From Megalonaias nervosa (taxonomy: Eukaryota > Mollusca > Bivalvia > Unionida > Unionidae), in assembly GCA_016617855.1 (NCBI GenBank), contig JAECUM010017361.1:1-64000 (forward strand): a stretch of DNA of 64,000 nt, read 5' to 3'. This document shows, piece by piece, positions 31,070 to 43,652 of this stretch. How positions within the stretch are numbered: position 1 is the stretch's first letter; each line of letters begins with the position of its first letter. Below the pieces are notes generated by a model. It did no database searches. It worked only from the letters and a program-made list of their open reading frames with translations, and was not told where the DNA came from. The position numbers were made by a program, and so were the translations under genes.

Positions 31070-31510
31070 TTACCTGCAATTCCTGTTGCACAAATGCTCT
31101 ACTATATGGTTTGCCGATTGTTCCTGCACAAGTGCCAAATGGTAACGTGTTGACTGCCTCAAGAGTACAGCTCCGATCTGAGATTTTAAATACCATACCA
31201 GATCAGTAGCACGATCTTCCTCACTCTCCGGTGCATACAGATACCGAAAGAAATTGTTTACATGTGGGTCTAACGGCGATGGTTGAGGAATCATTTTGCG
31301 TGTAACAGTGACATCTTTCTGTCCAATCACCTCGCCAGGTTTGAAACTAATTGTGATAGTGATTACCCACTCGCGTAATTGCACTATGATCCAGATCAAT
31401 AATTTTAGCACGTACTGATGTCTGAATAAAGGTTCCGCATGTATGCGGTTCGATAGTTTTGCAATATCACGGTCGCAGTGCATGTTAAAATGTCCAGCAT
31501 GAATGAGCAT
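31070..31510 (-). CDS. unrecognised ORF convergent with the polymerase relic
   Basis: A 146-codon open frame, MLIHAGHFNMHCDRDI..., with a beta-rich middle (REWVITITISFKPGEV, VTVTRKMIPQPSP) and a charged segment (FFRYLYAPESEEDRATD). Beyond about 31190 the other open minus frame (AVNTLPFGTCAGTIGKPYS, RAFVQQELQVILTDTEL, down to about 31050) looks like the better continuation, which would imply one frameshift; below 31050 it is the shadow of the polymerase end. Codon-like composition and length suggest it was a gene of the same virus-like element. I do not recognise it. Confidence 0.35.
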   Translation of the reverse strand: MLIHAGHFNMHCDRDIAKLSNRIHAEPLFRHQYVLKLLIWIIVQLREWVITITISFKPGEVIGQKDVTVTRKMIPQPSPLDPHVNNFFRYLYAPESEEDRATDLVWYLKSQIGAVLLRQSTRYHLALVQEQSANHIVEHLCNRNCR

Positions 31511-31839
31511 TTAATGTTTTGTTAACAACGCAGCAAAGGCTCCGAGAAATTACTCCCTGGATCCGCTTTGCAACATATTAATGATATGTCTCTTTATTGT
31601 TGCGAATGACCTCGCAAATATTCATTGGACTTGTTGATTACTCATGTGATGAGTTTCGGAATATGTTTGCGGAGACCACACAGGAACTGTATAGTTTCTT
31701 CTCTGTTGACTTGACTGGTGGGTGACGCAAGTTTTGATCTGGTTCGGATGCGATAATTAAAATAGTTATGATAAATGTAAAGACAAATCCTGCATGTAAT
31801 GTCATAGCCGAAGATGTGAAGTGATGCTGTTAAGCTGCT

Positions 31840-32130
31840 CGCGAATACCAGGAGCTGATTCCTAATCTACTAGACAATTGCAAAAGTACCCAACATATGT
31901 TCTAGTCGAGACAAACTGCAAGGGAAGATTTCACAGAGGACTTCGAATAAGCATTTGCAGCACTATTCAGCCCACACGTGAAACCGCATAAAGAGGATAA
32001 AAAAGTTACGGAATCGCCGAGGAGATGGTGGGTCCGGTAGCCAGGATGGCCAAGCCTACTGAAGTGGTGCCAGAGCAGATGGACGAATTCCAACAAGGAC
32101 TTTAATGATTACATTACAGCGGCACTTGTG
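31840..32130 (+). pseudogene. coding-like relic beyond the polymerase
   Basis: A plus frame with three stops reads DFTEDFE, AFAALFSPHVKPHKEDKK, ESPRRWWVR, PGWPSLLKWCQSRWTNSN and NDYITAALVNYY. Trp-rich, evenly mixed composition suggests former protein. Family unknown; it may be another gene of the element whose polymerase lies just upstream on the same strand. Confidence 0.3.
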
Positions 32131-32276
32131 AATTATTACCACCACCCGTGTACCAGTCAATGCTGCAAACATCACAACATTTTATGGAACCAGGCCGTGA
32201 ATTGACTTTTGAAACTCCTTTAAATGTTCTTCTTTAGATTACCCCCCCACCCCCATATGACTATCACGTAGAGAAG

Positions 32277-32925
32277 AGTACAGTCTTAACTGACCTATCC
32301 ACAAATGTCAATCAGTTATTGTTTATTAATGATGCAAGTGATTGGCTGATCAATTAGACTGCGAAGCTATGTCAACGACTCCTCGGATAATGGGATAGTT
32401 ATCATTTAAAAAACATCCGAACAGTCATATTTGTACGACTAGTCGAAATTACTATCTTGCATATATTTTTGAGTCTAGGTTTCTAAAGATCTTCAGAAGG
32501 GGCCACAATAATGACATGGAAAATTAGAGTGGGAGCGAGAAGAGAAATTTACCTTCCAGAGTAACATAAATTCTGTCGATGAGTCCACCACAAGTATAGG
32601 CCAGTGCAGGTCCAAATATTGCGACACCAGTCGTTACACAAGTCTGTAGAAAGTAAAGAATATTTTAAAGAGACATTTACGTACAGTACAGCCTTAACTG
32701 ACCTATCCACAAATGTCAATCAGTTCTTGTTTATTGTTGATGCAAGTGATTGGCTGACCAATTAGACTGCGAGGCACCGAAATTTTATTACGTAATATTC
32801 CTTGCTGCCGAGTATTTCTCGAAGCTATGCCAAGGGCTCCTCGGATAATTGGAGAGTTATCATTTAAAAAAACATCCGAATAGTCATATTTGTACGGCTA
32901 GTCCGTTTTGTTTCGAAAAGTAGCG
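32277..32925. repeat. direct repeat pair (about 190-230 bp) flanking transporter exon 2
   Basis: 32277-32465 and 32686-32925 share ACTGACCTATCCACAAATGT, GATGCAAGTGATTGGCTGA and CATCCGAA-AGTCATATTTGTACG. The second has an extra 45 bp or so. The repeats bracket the small exon, so they lie in introns. Confidence 0.7.
32553..32643 (-). CDS. OATP-like transporter exon 2
   Basis: A 91-bp interval between CTACAG acceptor and GTAAAT donor on the minus strand, reading TCVTTGVAIFGPALAYTCGG then LIDRIYVTLE. This is the membrane segment following the YIDD signature in organic anion transporters (SLCO/OATP). The phase joining it to exon 1 does not match as written, which is consistent with decay or an unnoticed indel. 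Confidence 0.6.
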
Positions 32926-32942
32926 ATAATTCAAAAAACACG

Positions 32943-32943
<1 letters not shown>

Positions 32944-33004
<61 letters not shown>
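32944..33004. repeat. (TA)n microsatellite in transporter intron
   Basis: Pure TA tract of about 60 bp, followed at 33159-33210 by a GA tract of about 52 bp. Confidence 0.95.
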
Positions 33005-33009
<5 letters not shown>

Positions 33010-33154
33010 TTAGTGTGTGTGTGTAACAAATATATATCAGAGGTCGAAAGTGTTGTCTCTGGTCTCTTTCTCTAAGGCTCTACGATCCGTCAAGCGTCAA
33101 GTATATCTATCGCATCAGAGAAAGGAGCAGCTCCACTGTCTTCCTGAACAATCC

Positions 33155-33213
<59 letters not shown>

Positions 33214-33236
33214 CTTATTCATGAGGAATTGCTTAC

Positions 33237-33973
33237 CCATGAACATTGGTGTCTTGGTCTTCTTTGCGCTATTGTCAATATAAGTTGCAATCAAAGGATA
33301 TCTTGGGGCCTCGCTCACTCCTTGCAGTACCATGCTGTCCCCAAATAGAGCCATCGCTATAATACTATACTCATTGGGTAGACCCATAGACGGTTTGCCA
33401 GTCTGAAATGTACAATTTCCTGCCTTTGCCAATGGGTTCACCGAACAAATGGGTACTGAGAACAACCATGATGGTGAACTAGTGTTGGCAGAAGTTTAGT
33501 TCGAATACCCAACCTAAAAGCCGAAACCTGCCATTATGCTTTTATTTTTGAAACCATTGGAAAACTCGTCTGAGATTGTCATTACAGAATCTCTTGAAAC
33601 GAAATAGGCACTAGATGATATTAGTGCTGCGATTCCGTAGAGCGCTGTACTAACGCTAAATACTCTGGGAATGTGAACTCTGGCTGTTATTTAACTTGCG
33701 AAAAGAGTGAATGCAAGATAAACAATATCGTTACAGCTCAGCAATATTCCTGTTTGAGAACTGGACAATCCAAAGTGCTTTTCGAGGGTTGTAATCTGGG
33801 ACGTAATGTAATGTTCAATATCGAAGTCATGAGAGCAGCGACACTTTAGAATTCAACGAATATCGACATTTTTCAAAACATTTGAAGCCAATCCGGCTGC
33901 TTGCTCCAATGCCACAGTCATTGTCATCAGCTTCATTGTGAATACATACACCTCTAATTATCGGAAAGACCAT
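33237..33973 (-). pseudogene. OATP/SLCO-type organic anion transporter, first coding exon, decayed
   Basis: The minus strand opens with MVFPIIRGVC and NDCGIGASSRIGFKC, shifts frame near 33830, then reads YITSQITTLEKHFGLSSSQT and GILLSCNDI. These match the first transmembrane region of organic anion transporter polypeptides, including the FGLSSSQxGxLLSxND motif. In the same frame lie stops at 33691-33693, 33514-33516 and 33496-33498. After them come LYGIAALI-type membrane sequence and, near the end, APRYPLIATYIDNSAKKTK, close to the family's TYIDD signature, then a GTAAGC donor at 33235-33236. Family identity is well supported. Three stops and a frameshift in one exon argue for a pseudogene, though assembly error cannot be ruled out. 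Later exons are not seen. Confidence 0.7.
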
Positions 33974-34039
33974 TGTGAAATAAAATTAATAATAGTTACA
34001 GAGTATCTTGTTCCAGTTTTAAAGTTATAGTTATATCTG

Positions 34040-34440
34040 CATATCTTTACTCTATTAGCACTGTTACCGCTTGTCACTCTAATGATACTGGATACTCTTA
34101 CTCTATAGCACTGTTACCGATTGCAACTCGGATGAGGCTGGGTAGCCTTGCTCTGTAGCACTGTTACCGCTTGCAACTCAGATGAGGCTGGGTAGCCTTG
34201 CTCTGTAGCACTGTTACCGATTGCAACTCAGATGAGACTGGGTAGCCTTGCTCTGTAGCGCTGTTACCGATCGAAACTCACATGACCCTGGATACTTTTA
34301 CTCTGTTAAACTGTACCACTTGCAACTCTACTGACGCTTGATACTCTTACTCTGTGGCACTGTTTCCTCTAGTCACTCTAATGCCACTTGATACTTTAAT
34401 TCTGTTAGCACTATTATCCTTCGCCACTGTGATTTAATAT
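34040..34440. repeat. tandem array, period about 50 bp
   Basis: About eight units of CTGTTACCGATTGCAACTCA plus GATGAGGCTGGGTAGCCTTG and CTCTGTAGCA. The central units are nearly identical and the outer ones decayed. Confidence 0.85.
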
Positions 34441-35218
34441 CGGGATACAACAATATCTTAAGATGTATTTAGTCAGATATTATTTTGATATACCGAGTGT
34501 CTTTTCAACACAACGATATGCTTTGAAATGCGTATCAATGAGTTCATAAGTCTACCGTAATTATTCTAAAAGTCCGCTTTTAAAAACCTGAAAGGAACCA
34601 TCAAGTACAGGTTGTGTACAAATCTAGTACAATAGAAATTTAATTGGCATATGAGATATCCGTTTTTCATTACTGATCATGATACCCTTATATCCCAAGG
34701 TGTGAAATTCTCACAAATTCTAAAGCATTTCTCTAACGTTTTGTAAAAAGCAAATGATTTTCTTTTCTTTCCTTGTTCATAAATAGCAGATTAGGTATTG
34801 AAAACATTTAGATCATCGAGATCATCGAATACATTGGACTTTTCAATAGTTTAGAAATTAAAAGAAGGCTAATAAAGGAACATAGATACAGCCATGGCGT
34901 GTTTACGTCAAAGTTTTAAACATCTAATTGTATTACTTACTAAACTGTAACGTAAAGTAAGTGTTTATGACTTACAGTATATAGATATTTGATAGACAAT
35001 AAAGATGATAATGATATACGTTTATAGACTACTTACCTTGATTGCAGTGTGCTATTGCAAAGCGTTGAGATCGGCCATCAGTAATCCAAGTCTTCTCATT
35101 CTCATTTATGTTATATTATTCAGATTGGACAATGCCGAGATGAGCATGTGTGTGCGCACATAAATGACAAAAAAATTCGAACCGTGTTTCTTAATGAATT
35201 ATCGTCACTGACCCTGCT

Positions 35219-35282
<64 letters not shown>

Positions 35283-36029
35283 TTCTAATATCCTTGCTCA
35301 TTGCATTTGCATGTTTGGACATTATGCAATGTCGATAAATAAGTTTCAAACGATTTTATTTTCATTCTAACTATATCTTTCCTTTAGTTAGCCGAATGTG
35401 TCATTAAAAAAAAAAACTTCACGGCTACTGCTTTTTAAGAAAACATTATTAAAGAAATCAAAAGTCTTGGTTGTCAAATGTGACGACGTCCGTGATGAAG
35501 ACCTTGTAATTTTTTACCCTCTCATCACGAAGTACATTCCACGTATAAATACAGTCCTCATGGCCACAAAACAGGAAGGCTATTGACGAACAGTCATTGG
35601 AAAAATATTTTTAAGTACATGATTAATGACGAGTAATGCTTCCATTGGGGCAATAAATTATGGACATGTGCAAAGTTTCTTAACCTAAACCCCAAATCAT
35701 ATAAATACACGTCCCCTCCCCCCAAGAAAAAACACCAATAAAACTTGAGTTAACTCAGATTTATCTGTAAATGATACAAAACTGTGCGAGAAGTGTAATA
35801 GTATTCCTAAATAAGGAATGCAATTTCCTCAATAGTTACCTACCAATGTGTGCATTCATGTAAAGTAGATCAAACCCTATGCGTCAAATAGCAATGAGAA
35901 AAGGATCTTGGGAAGATGCAAACTTACACATATTTTCATGAGACAAAATAAGAGAGATTAAAAGGTACATCAATAGTTATGTGTGGCGATTGGGGGACGA
36001 CGGGATTTAGCATTAACCAATATAATTAC
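34441..36029. other. no gene recognised
   Basis: Low-GC sequence; a CT tract occupies 35227-35279. A short plus frame (35398-35586, Lys-rich) has no recognisable motif. Confidence 0.5.
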
Positions 36030-37380
36030 ATGGATGTTACTTACATGGCTGTGGTGACTGGGGGACAAACGGAAAATCCTTTGTTAAAATGGCTCGTAGG
36101 TTTAATATGAGAATGATATTATATGGACAAATGTGTTTATGGGCACAGACGGAAACATTGTTCTAAGTAACTGACCACAATTGGGATTACATAGCAACAT
36201 TGTCAGAGGTGACCTCAATATGATCCACTATAGGTACATATAATATTACGAATGGATGCTCATCATAAACGTAGTAACAGAAAGAAGCTAAACCGACAAG
36301 TTTTGTAAAACTTAACAAACAATTTAGTTATCAATGTAATTTAAGAGGAACTTACAGTATTATGATTTGAATCCAAAAATAATCACGAAAAATTATATTA
36401 AGGTCCAAAGGAATGAAATGTTCGGTATAAATTTCAGATTCACGAATGCACTGGTCAGCAATGCTGACGTGTTTAAATGGAGTGGTTCAAAACTTCTTCG
36501 AATAATTCAAAATAGTCCCAGAATAATATTGTATAAATATTAGCACTTTCGATTCCCACTGAATAATCCAAACAAATGTTTTTCCTCTCAAATAATATCG
36601 AAATACAGCATAAAACACATCTGCAGACTTGGCATTAGAAAAGAATACACGAAACAAGAATGAGAAAATTGTCCAGCGACAAGTATTTATATACAGGCAC
36701 AAAAGACAAAGCACGCATTTTGTCACTACTACTACGTGACAAATCGCAAATCTCGAACATCGTACAACAGTCACATAATCTCACCCATCCAATTGGAAAT
36801 AGCTTAATTTCTCTAAGAACACACCTGACCGACCTGTCCAATATGAAACAGCCCGAAACCTGTCAACATATTTTTACTAATAATTTTCGTAAGCATCTAT
36901 TTATATGTTCTATGCTATTTTACGTTCTTAATATCTTTAAATAGCACCTATGGTCGCATGAAGTTTCAACTCAAGATAATCACTACCACTGACAGTCATC
37001 AATAAAATTTACAGAAATTATAGATATACATAACAATGGTAATCCTATGTTAAATTTATCCATAGGTTAACATGGGAATTATTTATGGGGACAAAGGTGT
37101 TTATAAGGATAAAAATGCTTATGGAGACAAACAAGAATTAGCATCACACCGTACGTTTACATTCGTGTGGCTCTTGGGGGACAAACGGGAAATCCGATGT
37201 TAAATTTATCCATAGGTTTAACATGCAAATGGTATTATGGGAGCAAAAGTGTTTGTGGAGACAAAGTGTTTATAGGGACAATTAGAAAATGTAATGGTAA
37301 CTTGGTAATTGTTATAGGCCGTTTCCCTGTTGTAAAATATATGGGGACGTACGGAAAATGTGATGTTAACATTTTTAATA
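36030..37380. repeat. diverged repeat units of GGGGGACAAACGG type, interrupted by an LTR
   Basis: 36050-36240 and 37040-37380 share TGGGGGACAAACGGAAAATCC, CCATAGGTTTAACATG and GGTGTTTATAGGGACA phrases. The sequence between them is the solo LTR at 36244-37035. Confidence 0.6.
36244..37035 (-). mobile_element. solo LTR, family TGTTACG, copy 3 (decayed ends)
   Basis: Begins TATTACG, then AACAGAAAGAAGC and CGACAAGTTTTGTAA, aligning with the start of copy 4 at 47755 (AACAGAAACGAGC, CAACAAGTTTTGTAA). Ends ATAGATATACATAACA, like copy 4. No exact target duplication is visible. Confidence 0.6.
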
Positions 37381-37419
37381 ACTATCCAATACACAATTTT
37401 TTGAATACTATTTAGCATC

Positions 37420-38144
37420 TACAATCCAGCACCCACTTTTTGATAACGATCCAAACACTTACAGGTTTCTACAGAAAATGAACGTGGGAAAAGTTATCTA
37501 CTATTTAACACCCCATAAAAACTATACAGAATGTATTATCTAGTATATAAAATCACCACACCAACAATCAGAAGAAAAGGATATGATTAATAAGACGGGA
37601 TGAAATCCCATAAGCATACTATCCATAACATCACCTCAACAATTCAACACCCCCATGCACACTATCCAAAACGCCTTGTGTAGTGTATACAGTTCCCACA
37701 GCAACAATTAGAACAAAGGGGTATGGTGTTAAAGGAGATGAAATCCCACAAACATAAGATAATATCACCTTTACCATTCAGCACCCGATACACACTACAC
37801 TAAACGTCTTGTTTAGTGTCTAAAATCCACACACCTAATATCGGACGAAACGGGTATGCTATTAGTGAAGGAGACGAAATCGCACAAACATTACATCCAT
37901 CAAATCACCTATACCATCCAACACCCTATGCATACCATCCTAAACGCCTTGTGAAGTGTATAAAATCCAGACACCAACTATCCGACGAAAGGGGTATGGT
38001 GTAAACGAAGGAGAATAAGTCGCACAAATATACTATCCATCACATATCTACACCATCCAACACCCCAAACACACTATCCTAAACATTTTGTTTAGTGTCT
38101 AAAATTCATACACCTGTATCGGACGAAACGGGAATGATGTTAAT
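37420..38144. repeat. satellite, period about 133-141 bp, left part
   Basis: Four or five units share AAACGCCTTGTGTAGTGTAT, CGACGAAAGGGGTATGGTGT and GGAGATGAAATCCCACAAAC. The array continues at 44161-44231 and 44510-44690 on the far side of the Gypsy element and a SINE. Confidence 0.85.
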
Positions 38145-38535
38145 TGTGACCCATGTGCTGTTGACCACGGATGAAGATCTTATTCATTTTGTCGACGCCT
38201 ATGGTGGCGAATACATTTCGCGTGAATTGTAGCATCTGAATATTTAGGGTCTTCGTGTCTGGTAGGTTATAATTTATGTGTTATCGTGTTGCTTTATTGA
38301 CATATCGGCATGCGGGTTGTGTATCGATGGGTATCGAATTTGTCTCGTTTCTTGTGTTGTTTGTTTAAGTATTTGTTTTGTTCTGTTTTAGTATTGTATA
38401 TTTAAGTATTTGTTCTGTTTCGTTATAGTTTTTTTTTTTGTTGTTGTTGTTTTTCTTTATTCTCGTATCCTTGGCGGAAATTAAACCCCACGACCCGACG
38501 GTGTTGTGTTCGCTTGTTTTTGTACGGTCGGCTCA
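38145..38535 (+). repeat. 5' LTR of Gypsy element
   Basis: Shares with the 3' LTR ATTTATGTGTTATCGTGTTG, GTATTGTATATTTAAGTATT and CGGAAATTAAACCCCA. About 115 bp near its start are missing relative to the 3' LTR. Confidence 0.85.
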
Positions 38536-38538
38536 TAA

Positions 38539-38556
38539 TGGCGCCACCGTAAAGTC
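38539..38556 (+). other. primer-binding-site-like sequence
   Basis: TGGCGCCACCGTAAAGTC, three bases after the 5' LTR end. The TGGCGCC start is typical of tRNA-complementary priming sites; the tRNA is not determined. Confidence 0.55.
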
Positions 38557-39035
38557 CCGACAGGATAGATGATGGCAGATAAACAGATAAACCAGACCGA
38601 AGTACCGCTACCAATGCAGTCCGCATTGAAGAGTGCAAATATAGCAGGGAAAGTTAACGCTTTTCCTGGTGATTTAGTTATTTCCGACCCGAACAGAAAA
38701 ATGAGGTGAGCAGACATTTTACTTTCATAGCCTTTCGGATTACAGTGGGATGACGTCATTATCTTCGCAGCTAATATACATGAACATTGTGTATTGTGTA
38801 TATAGAACTCGTATTAAAGTGTTGTATTATGTGTTCTGTGTCACATTATGGTTATCTATTTTCGGAAGGAATGATTCTTTATACAGTAAGTTAAATGTTT
38901 CATGTATTCTTGACTTATTTTGTACCTTTAGTCATCTTAGTTTAACTCTATAATTTCGCTAATCGGTACAGTTACACAGTTCAATTTTTAAAAATTCCAA
39001 AACGGGCTAGCAGCACGGTTTGACCCGCATATCAC

Positions 39036-42000
39036 GTGCTCGAGTCACTGAGTCTCAAAGTCACTAACGCAGATGGTTCTCTTCTTACTCACCTAGGATA
39101 CATTGAGTATCCAATTTTAATGCTGTTTTTGTGTGATTTTGAATTTCGTGTCTCTATTTTAGTGTTGCCGGATACAGAGTCCAACCGTACCTGTCCTGTA
39201 GTTATAGGAACAAATGTTATTCGCTTATGTAGGGATTACATGCTTAATAGTTCTCCTATGGACAGAATTCCTGATACATGGAAAATCGCTATTGATAGCA
39301 TTGAGTGTAAGACATTTACTGTCAGATCTACCAATACACGTACTGTCAACATTGCATCGCATGAAACTATTATTATCAACGGCATTGCCCGCAGTCTTGA
39401 TGCTCATATAACAGAAGCGATTACAGAGAACTTATGAAACTCAGAACATTTTACAGTTTGTCCAAGTGATCAGTGTTAATCAACAGGGCTCACATTCCAA
39501 AGTTAGGTCAAACTTTGCAAAATGTCTGCCAAATGTGTGACAATAAGACCCAAGTCCGATATATGACTCATAAGTGATGTCAAAGTGGTTGACCACTTAA
39601 CTTCTGTTCTTTCCCCCAGCAGGTCAGAGAACAGTTTACATTCTACTGCGGCAGATCTGTAGATTAAGATCGAGATTGAAAACCTGACCCCAGAGCTACT
39701 GGATAAACTCAGACAAGTACTGGGAAAATGGGACTGCGTATTTTCAAAGGGGCCCACAGACTTGAAAAAGACTGACCTCATCAAGCATAAGATAGTACCA
39801 AACGACGATGAACCTTTCAAACAACCATACAGAAGAATACCCCAGGGGATATCTGAGGAGGTACGTCAGCATATTAAGGAAATGTTAGATGCTAATGCAA
39901 TCAGGGCATCTGATAGTCCTTATTCCTCTAATGTTGTGTTAGTCCAAAAACGAGATAACAGCCTACGTTTCTGCATCGACTACAGGATCCTCAACGCAAA
40001 GACTCGGAAGGACGCCTACATGCTCTGCGGTTTGATGATGCCGTCGATATAGTGAGATGGGCCAAATTCTTCTCCAAGCTGGACCTAAGATCAGGATATT
40101 GGCAAGTCGACATGGAGGAAGAACACAAGCAATACACAAACTTCTCGGTAGGTCCACTCGGCTTTTATGAGACGAACCGCATGAGTTTTGGTTTGTGCAA
40201 AGCTGGAGCTACATTTCAACGTATTATGGAGAAATGCATGGGAGAAATGCACCTCAAGGAGTGCCTCATTTTCATAGACGATATCCTCATTTTCTCAAGG
40301 ACGTACGATGAGCACATGGATCGTTTAGAGACAACGTTACATCAGCATGGTCTTAAAATGAAATGCTCTAAATGTGAGCTACTCATGTCTTCAGTCGTTT
40401 ATCTGGGTCACGTTATAAGTGAGGAGGGTATCAAGGCTGACCCAGAGAAAACATCTGCTATTAAGACATGGCAAATGCATAAAACATTAAGGAGCTGCGT
40501 CAGTTTTGGGGGTTTGCGGGTTGCTATCGCCGCTTTGTAGAGAACTTTTCGCAGATAGCACAACCATTAAACGCTCTATTAGAGGGTCATGGAACGAGCA
40601 GTCTCGAAAGAATAAGTCCAAAAAGAAACAAGAAAACCCCTTCGCGACCCTTATAGACAAGTTGACCTCTACCCTGATATTAGCATTTGCCGACTATGCT
40701 ACACCATTGATTGTGCATAGTGTTGCAAGCAGCTCTGGTTTAGGCGCAGTCCCATATCAATAGCGAGATGGTATAAAAAGGGTCACTGCTTACTCTAGTC
40801 GCGGATCGAGACCCAGTGAACGGCGTTATCCAGCCCATAAGCTGAAGTTGTCGGCGTTAAAATGGGCCGTGTTGGATACATTCCATGGCTATCTCGTAGG
40901 TTCCTCCTTCGAGGTGGTCACGGACAACAACCCCATTGGCATACGTCCTTTCGACGGCAAAGTTTGAAGCTGAAGGGCATAGATGCGTTGCAGCTCTAAC
41001 AAACTACGATTTCTCCATCAGATATAATGCTGTCAAAAATAACATTGACGCCGACACCCTCTCGCGTTTACCACAAATGTTCCCCGACGTGGTGGAAGCC
41101 ATTTGCCGTGCAGCCACCGTCTCTGTTCCCTTGATTGAAAGTGTTTCGGATGATTCGGCACCTCATTCGGCCGATGACGTGTTCTCATCTGAACGTTGTA
41201 ACAACATTAAGTGGGACAGGGAACAATTTATTGATAAAACAGTAGTAAAAGTTATCAACCTCAAGAGTAAGGGATTTTGGCCCAGGGAGAAGGATCTCCG
41301 GAGAGAAAATTCGTCTGTGCAGAAATTTCTCCGTGAATGGAACCGCCTTGTAGAACTTACAGAACTACTTCTCTTGATGGTCAATCAATCAGACAGCTTG
41401 TGATCCCAAAGTCATACCGGAGTCTGGCCCTGAAAGGTATCCATAACGATATGGGTCATCAGGGCAAAGAGAAGATACTCTGGTTAGGCAAAGGTTTTAT
41501 TGGCCTGGTCTGGAGAATGATCTGAATCACAAGATGGAGTCTTATGTATGGTGTATACGCAGAAAGACACCGGTTAGAGAAATGACTGAATTAACCCCAA
41601 TTCACACCATTCGCCCTATGGAGCTTGTCTGCATAGACTTTTTTGTCACTATAGCGGTTTAAGGGAGGCTTTGAGAGTATCTTGGTGATAACGGATCATT
41701 TCACTAGGTATCCTCAGGCCGTTCCTTGCCACAACCAAACGACCGAGACTACCGCTAAAGCCCTTTATGAGCACTTTTTTCGATATTACAGTTTTCCGGA
41801 AAGGCTTCACAGTGATCAGGGACGCAATTTCAAGGGTACGGTTATAAAGGCGCTATGAAAATTAGCGATCATACAGAAGTCTCGCTCCTGCCCATTTCAC
41901 CAAGAGGGAAATGGTGCCTACGAACTCTTCAACGGAACGCTCTTAAAATGCTAGGGACGTTGGAGGAAGAGGAAAAACGAGATTGGAAGTCGTACATTGC

Positions 42001-42551
42001 TCCAATTGCCCATCTATATAATGCTATTAAGGATGATTCCACTGGATTCTCACCCCATTTTCTTATGTTTGCGTAGCATCTTGGGCTTCCGGTTGATGCC
42101 TATCTGGGCACCGCAGCAGATTGTGGCGAGGCTGCTGCAGAGCCTCGTACGTACGCGGAAAAACTGAAAGACCGCCTCCGATTCGCTTACACAGCCGCGG
42201 CGAGGGAGACGAGCAATAGCCATGGTAAGAACAAGGTCCAGTACGATAAGAAGGTCCGAGAGTCCAAACTTGAAGTAGGGGACCGAGTCCTAGTACGCAA
42301 TGTTGGACTAAAGGGGAAACAAAAAATTAGCCGACAAGTGGACCAAGGACGTATATCAGGTGATATCAATCCCCAATTTAGATATGCCAGGGTGCAAGGT
42401 GAGAATGGTCGCAGGTCTGAAATCTGTACGCACATTGCATCGTAAAATGTTTAAACCGTTCGACTATCTTCCTTGTAATCCAGCCGCTATGAAATCGGTT
42501 CGGAAGAATCCGAGTGTACAAAACGTTACCCCTTTCAGAGTCAAGCGCTGA
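39036..42551 (+). pseudogene. Gypsy pol: protease-RT-RNase H-integrase, broken
   Basis: 39036-39437 reads SLSLKVTNADGSLLTHLGYI, the later part of a retroviral-type aspartic protease; its DSG active site is not seen. RT begins at about 39762 (IRASDSPYSSNVVLVQKRDN, LRFCIDYRILNAKT). It shifts frame near 40045 and continues FFSKLDLRSGYWQVDM, RMSFGLCKAGATFQRIM and the catalytic FIDDILIFS. RNase H lies at about 40660-41080 (ASSSGLGAV, VLDTFHGYLVGSSFEVVTDN, DADTLSRLP) with stops and a shift. Integrase runs from about 41400 (HNDMGHQGKEKILWL zinc region; [26 protein letters not shown] in other frames) to a basic C-terminus near 42540. At least six frame breaks make it dead. Gag is nearly absent between 38540 and 39036. 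Confidence 0.88.
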
Positions 42552-43652
42552 ATCTCTGAAGTGGGCTGGAAAGGAGATTGTTCGACCCCGTAAACACTCC
42601 ACACGGACCGCCCCGATAGTAGATCTCGATCTGTTATCGACCCCCATATTAGCCAGCCTCTTGAAAGCGTAGCCTTTCAAAATAGTGGGTCTATGCAATA
42701 TAAAAGTGGTTTAAATGAGCCAACAACTAATTTTTATACCCCCTCACATGTCTTCCATGAGAGCACTCAGCTAGGATACCCAAAGGTGTCTACTGAAAGG
42801 TCAGTTGGAAACCAGACCTTATTAGAGGGAGACCCAGAGCTTCAGTCTGTGAGGTTTGTCCAGAGCCCACTTGCACCATAGGTGCCGTGGGAAGACTCAT
42901 GCCAGCAACCGGTAAGGCGTTCTACCAGAGACCGAAAACTCCCGGACCGGCTAGGCCAGTGTGTGTATTCGCAGACAATTTACTACGTGTGAGTTAATGA
43001 GATCTATCCGTATCTTTCAGACGTTCTTTTTTATTTTTTGGGGGTTTCTTTGGTAGGTGGGAGTGATGCCGAATATTCCATTTATTGTCAATCTATCACA
43101 AAAATATAAATATAGGGGGACAATTTGATATCATTATGTAAGAAGTTGGAGTTTCAATTTCAGTGGTTTTATGTATTTAATTTTTTGCCGGGAAATTTAA
43201 ATTATTAAGCTCTGTAGTTCCGTTTATTTTATTACTTGTCCTCCATGTTATGAACTAATATTAGTTGTGGACTGATCGATGAATGTGGGGGTAGTGGTCT
43301 TCCGGGGAGAATCGGGTGGGTTCGAATTCCACTGGGGCTGACCAATAAGGTCAGTTAGCACCGCTATGAAAGAAAAGAGAAAGGAACACTTATTAATAAA
43401 AAACAAAACCTTCTTGTATGGTTTTCATTTTTAAAACGAAAGAGGGTGAACATTCAGATGATATTTTTTTAAATGATTGCTTTTAAATCTTGATATCATA
43501 TGTGAATACCTGTCATGCATTGATTAATATTTTTATTTATTTCTGAAGACACGATGCATATTACTGATTGATTATTTGCTCCTGTAATATTTTTTCGCTG
43601 CAGGTACAAATTTGTTAAATGTCAGGAGACATTTACACTTAGGGAGGAAGTA

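Noticed and set aside
30831..31196. Minus-strand 121-codon ORF rich in Cys
   Set aside because: Its lower half is the complement of the polymerase C-terminus; only the part above about 31050 may be coding.
33017..33283. Plus-strand ORF with Arg-Glu repeats
   Set aside because: It is the complement of the transporter exon plus a GA microsatellite.
38423..38759. Minus-strand ORFs across the 5' LTR and leader
   Set aside because: They cross the LTR end and primer site, which explain the sequence better.
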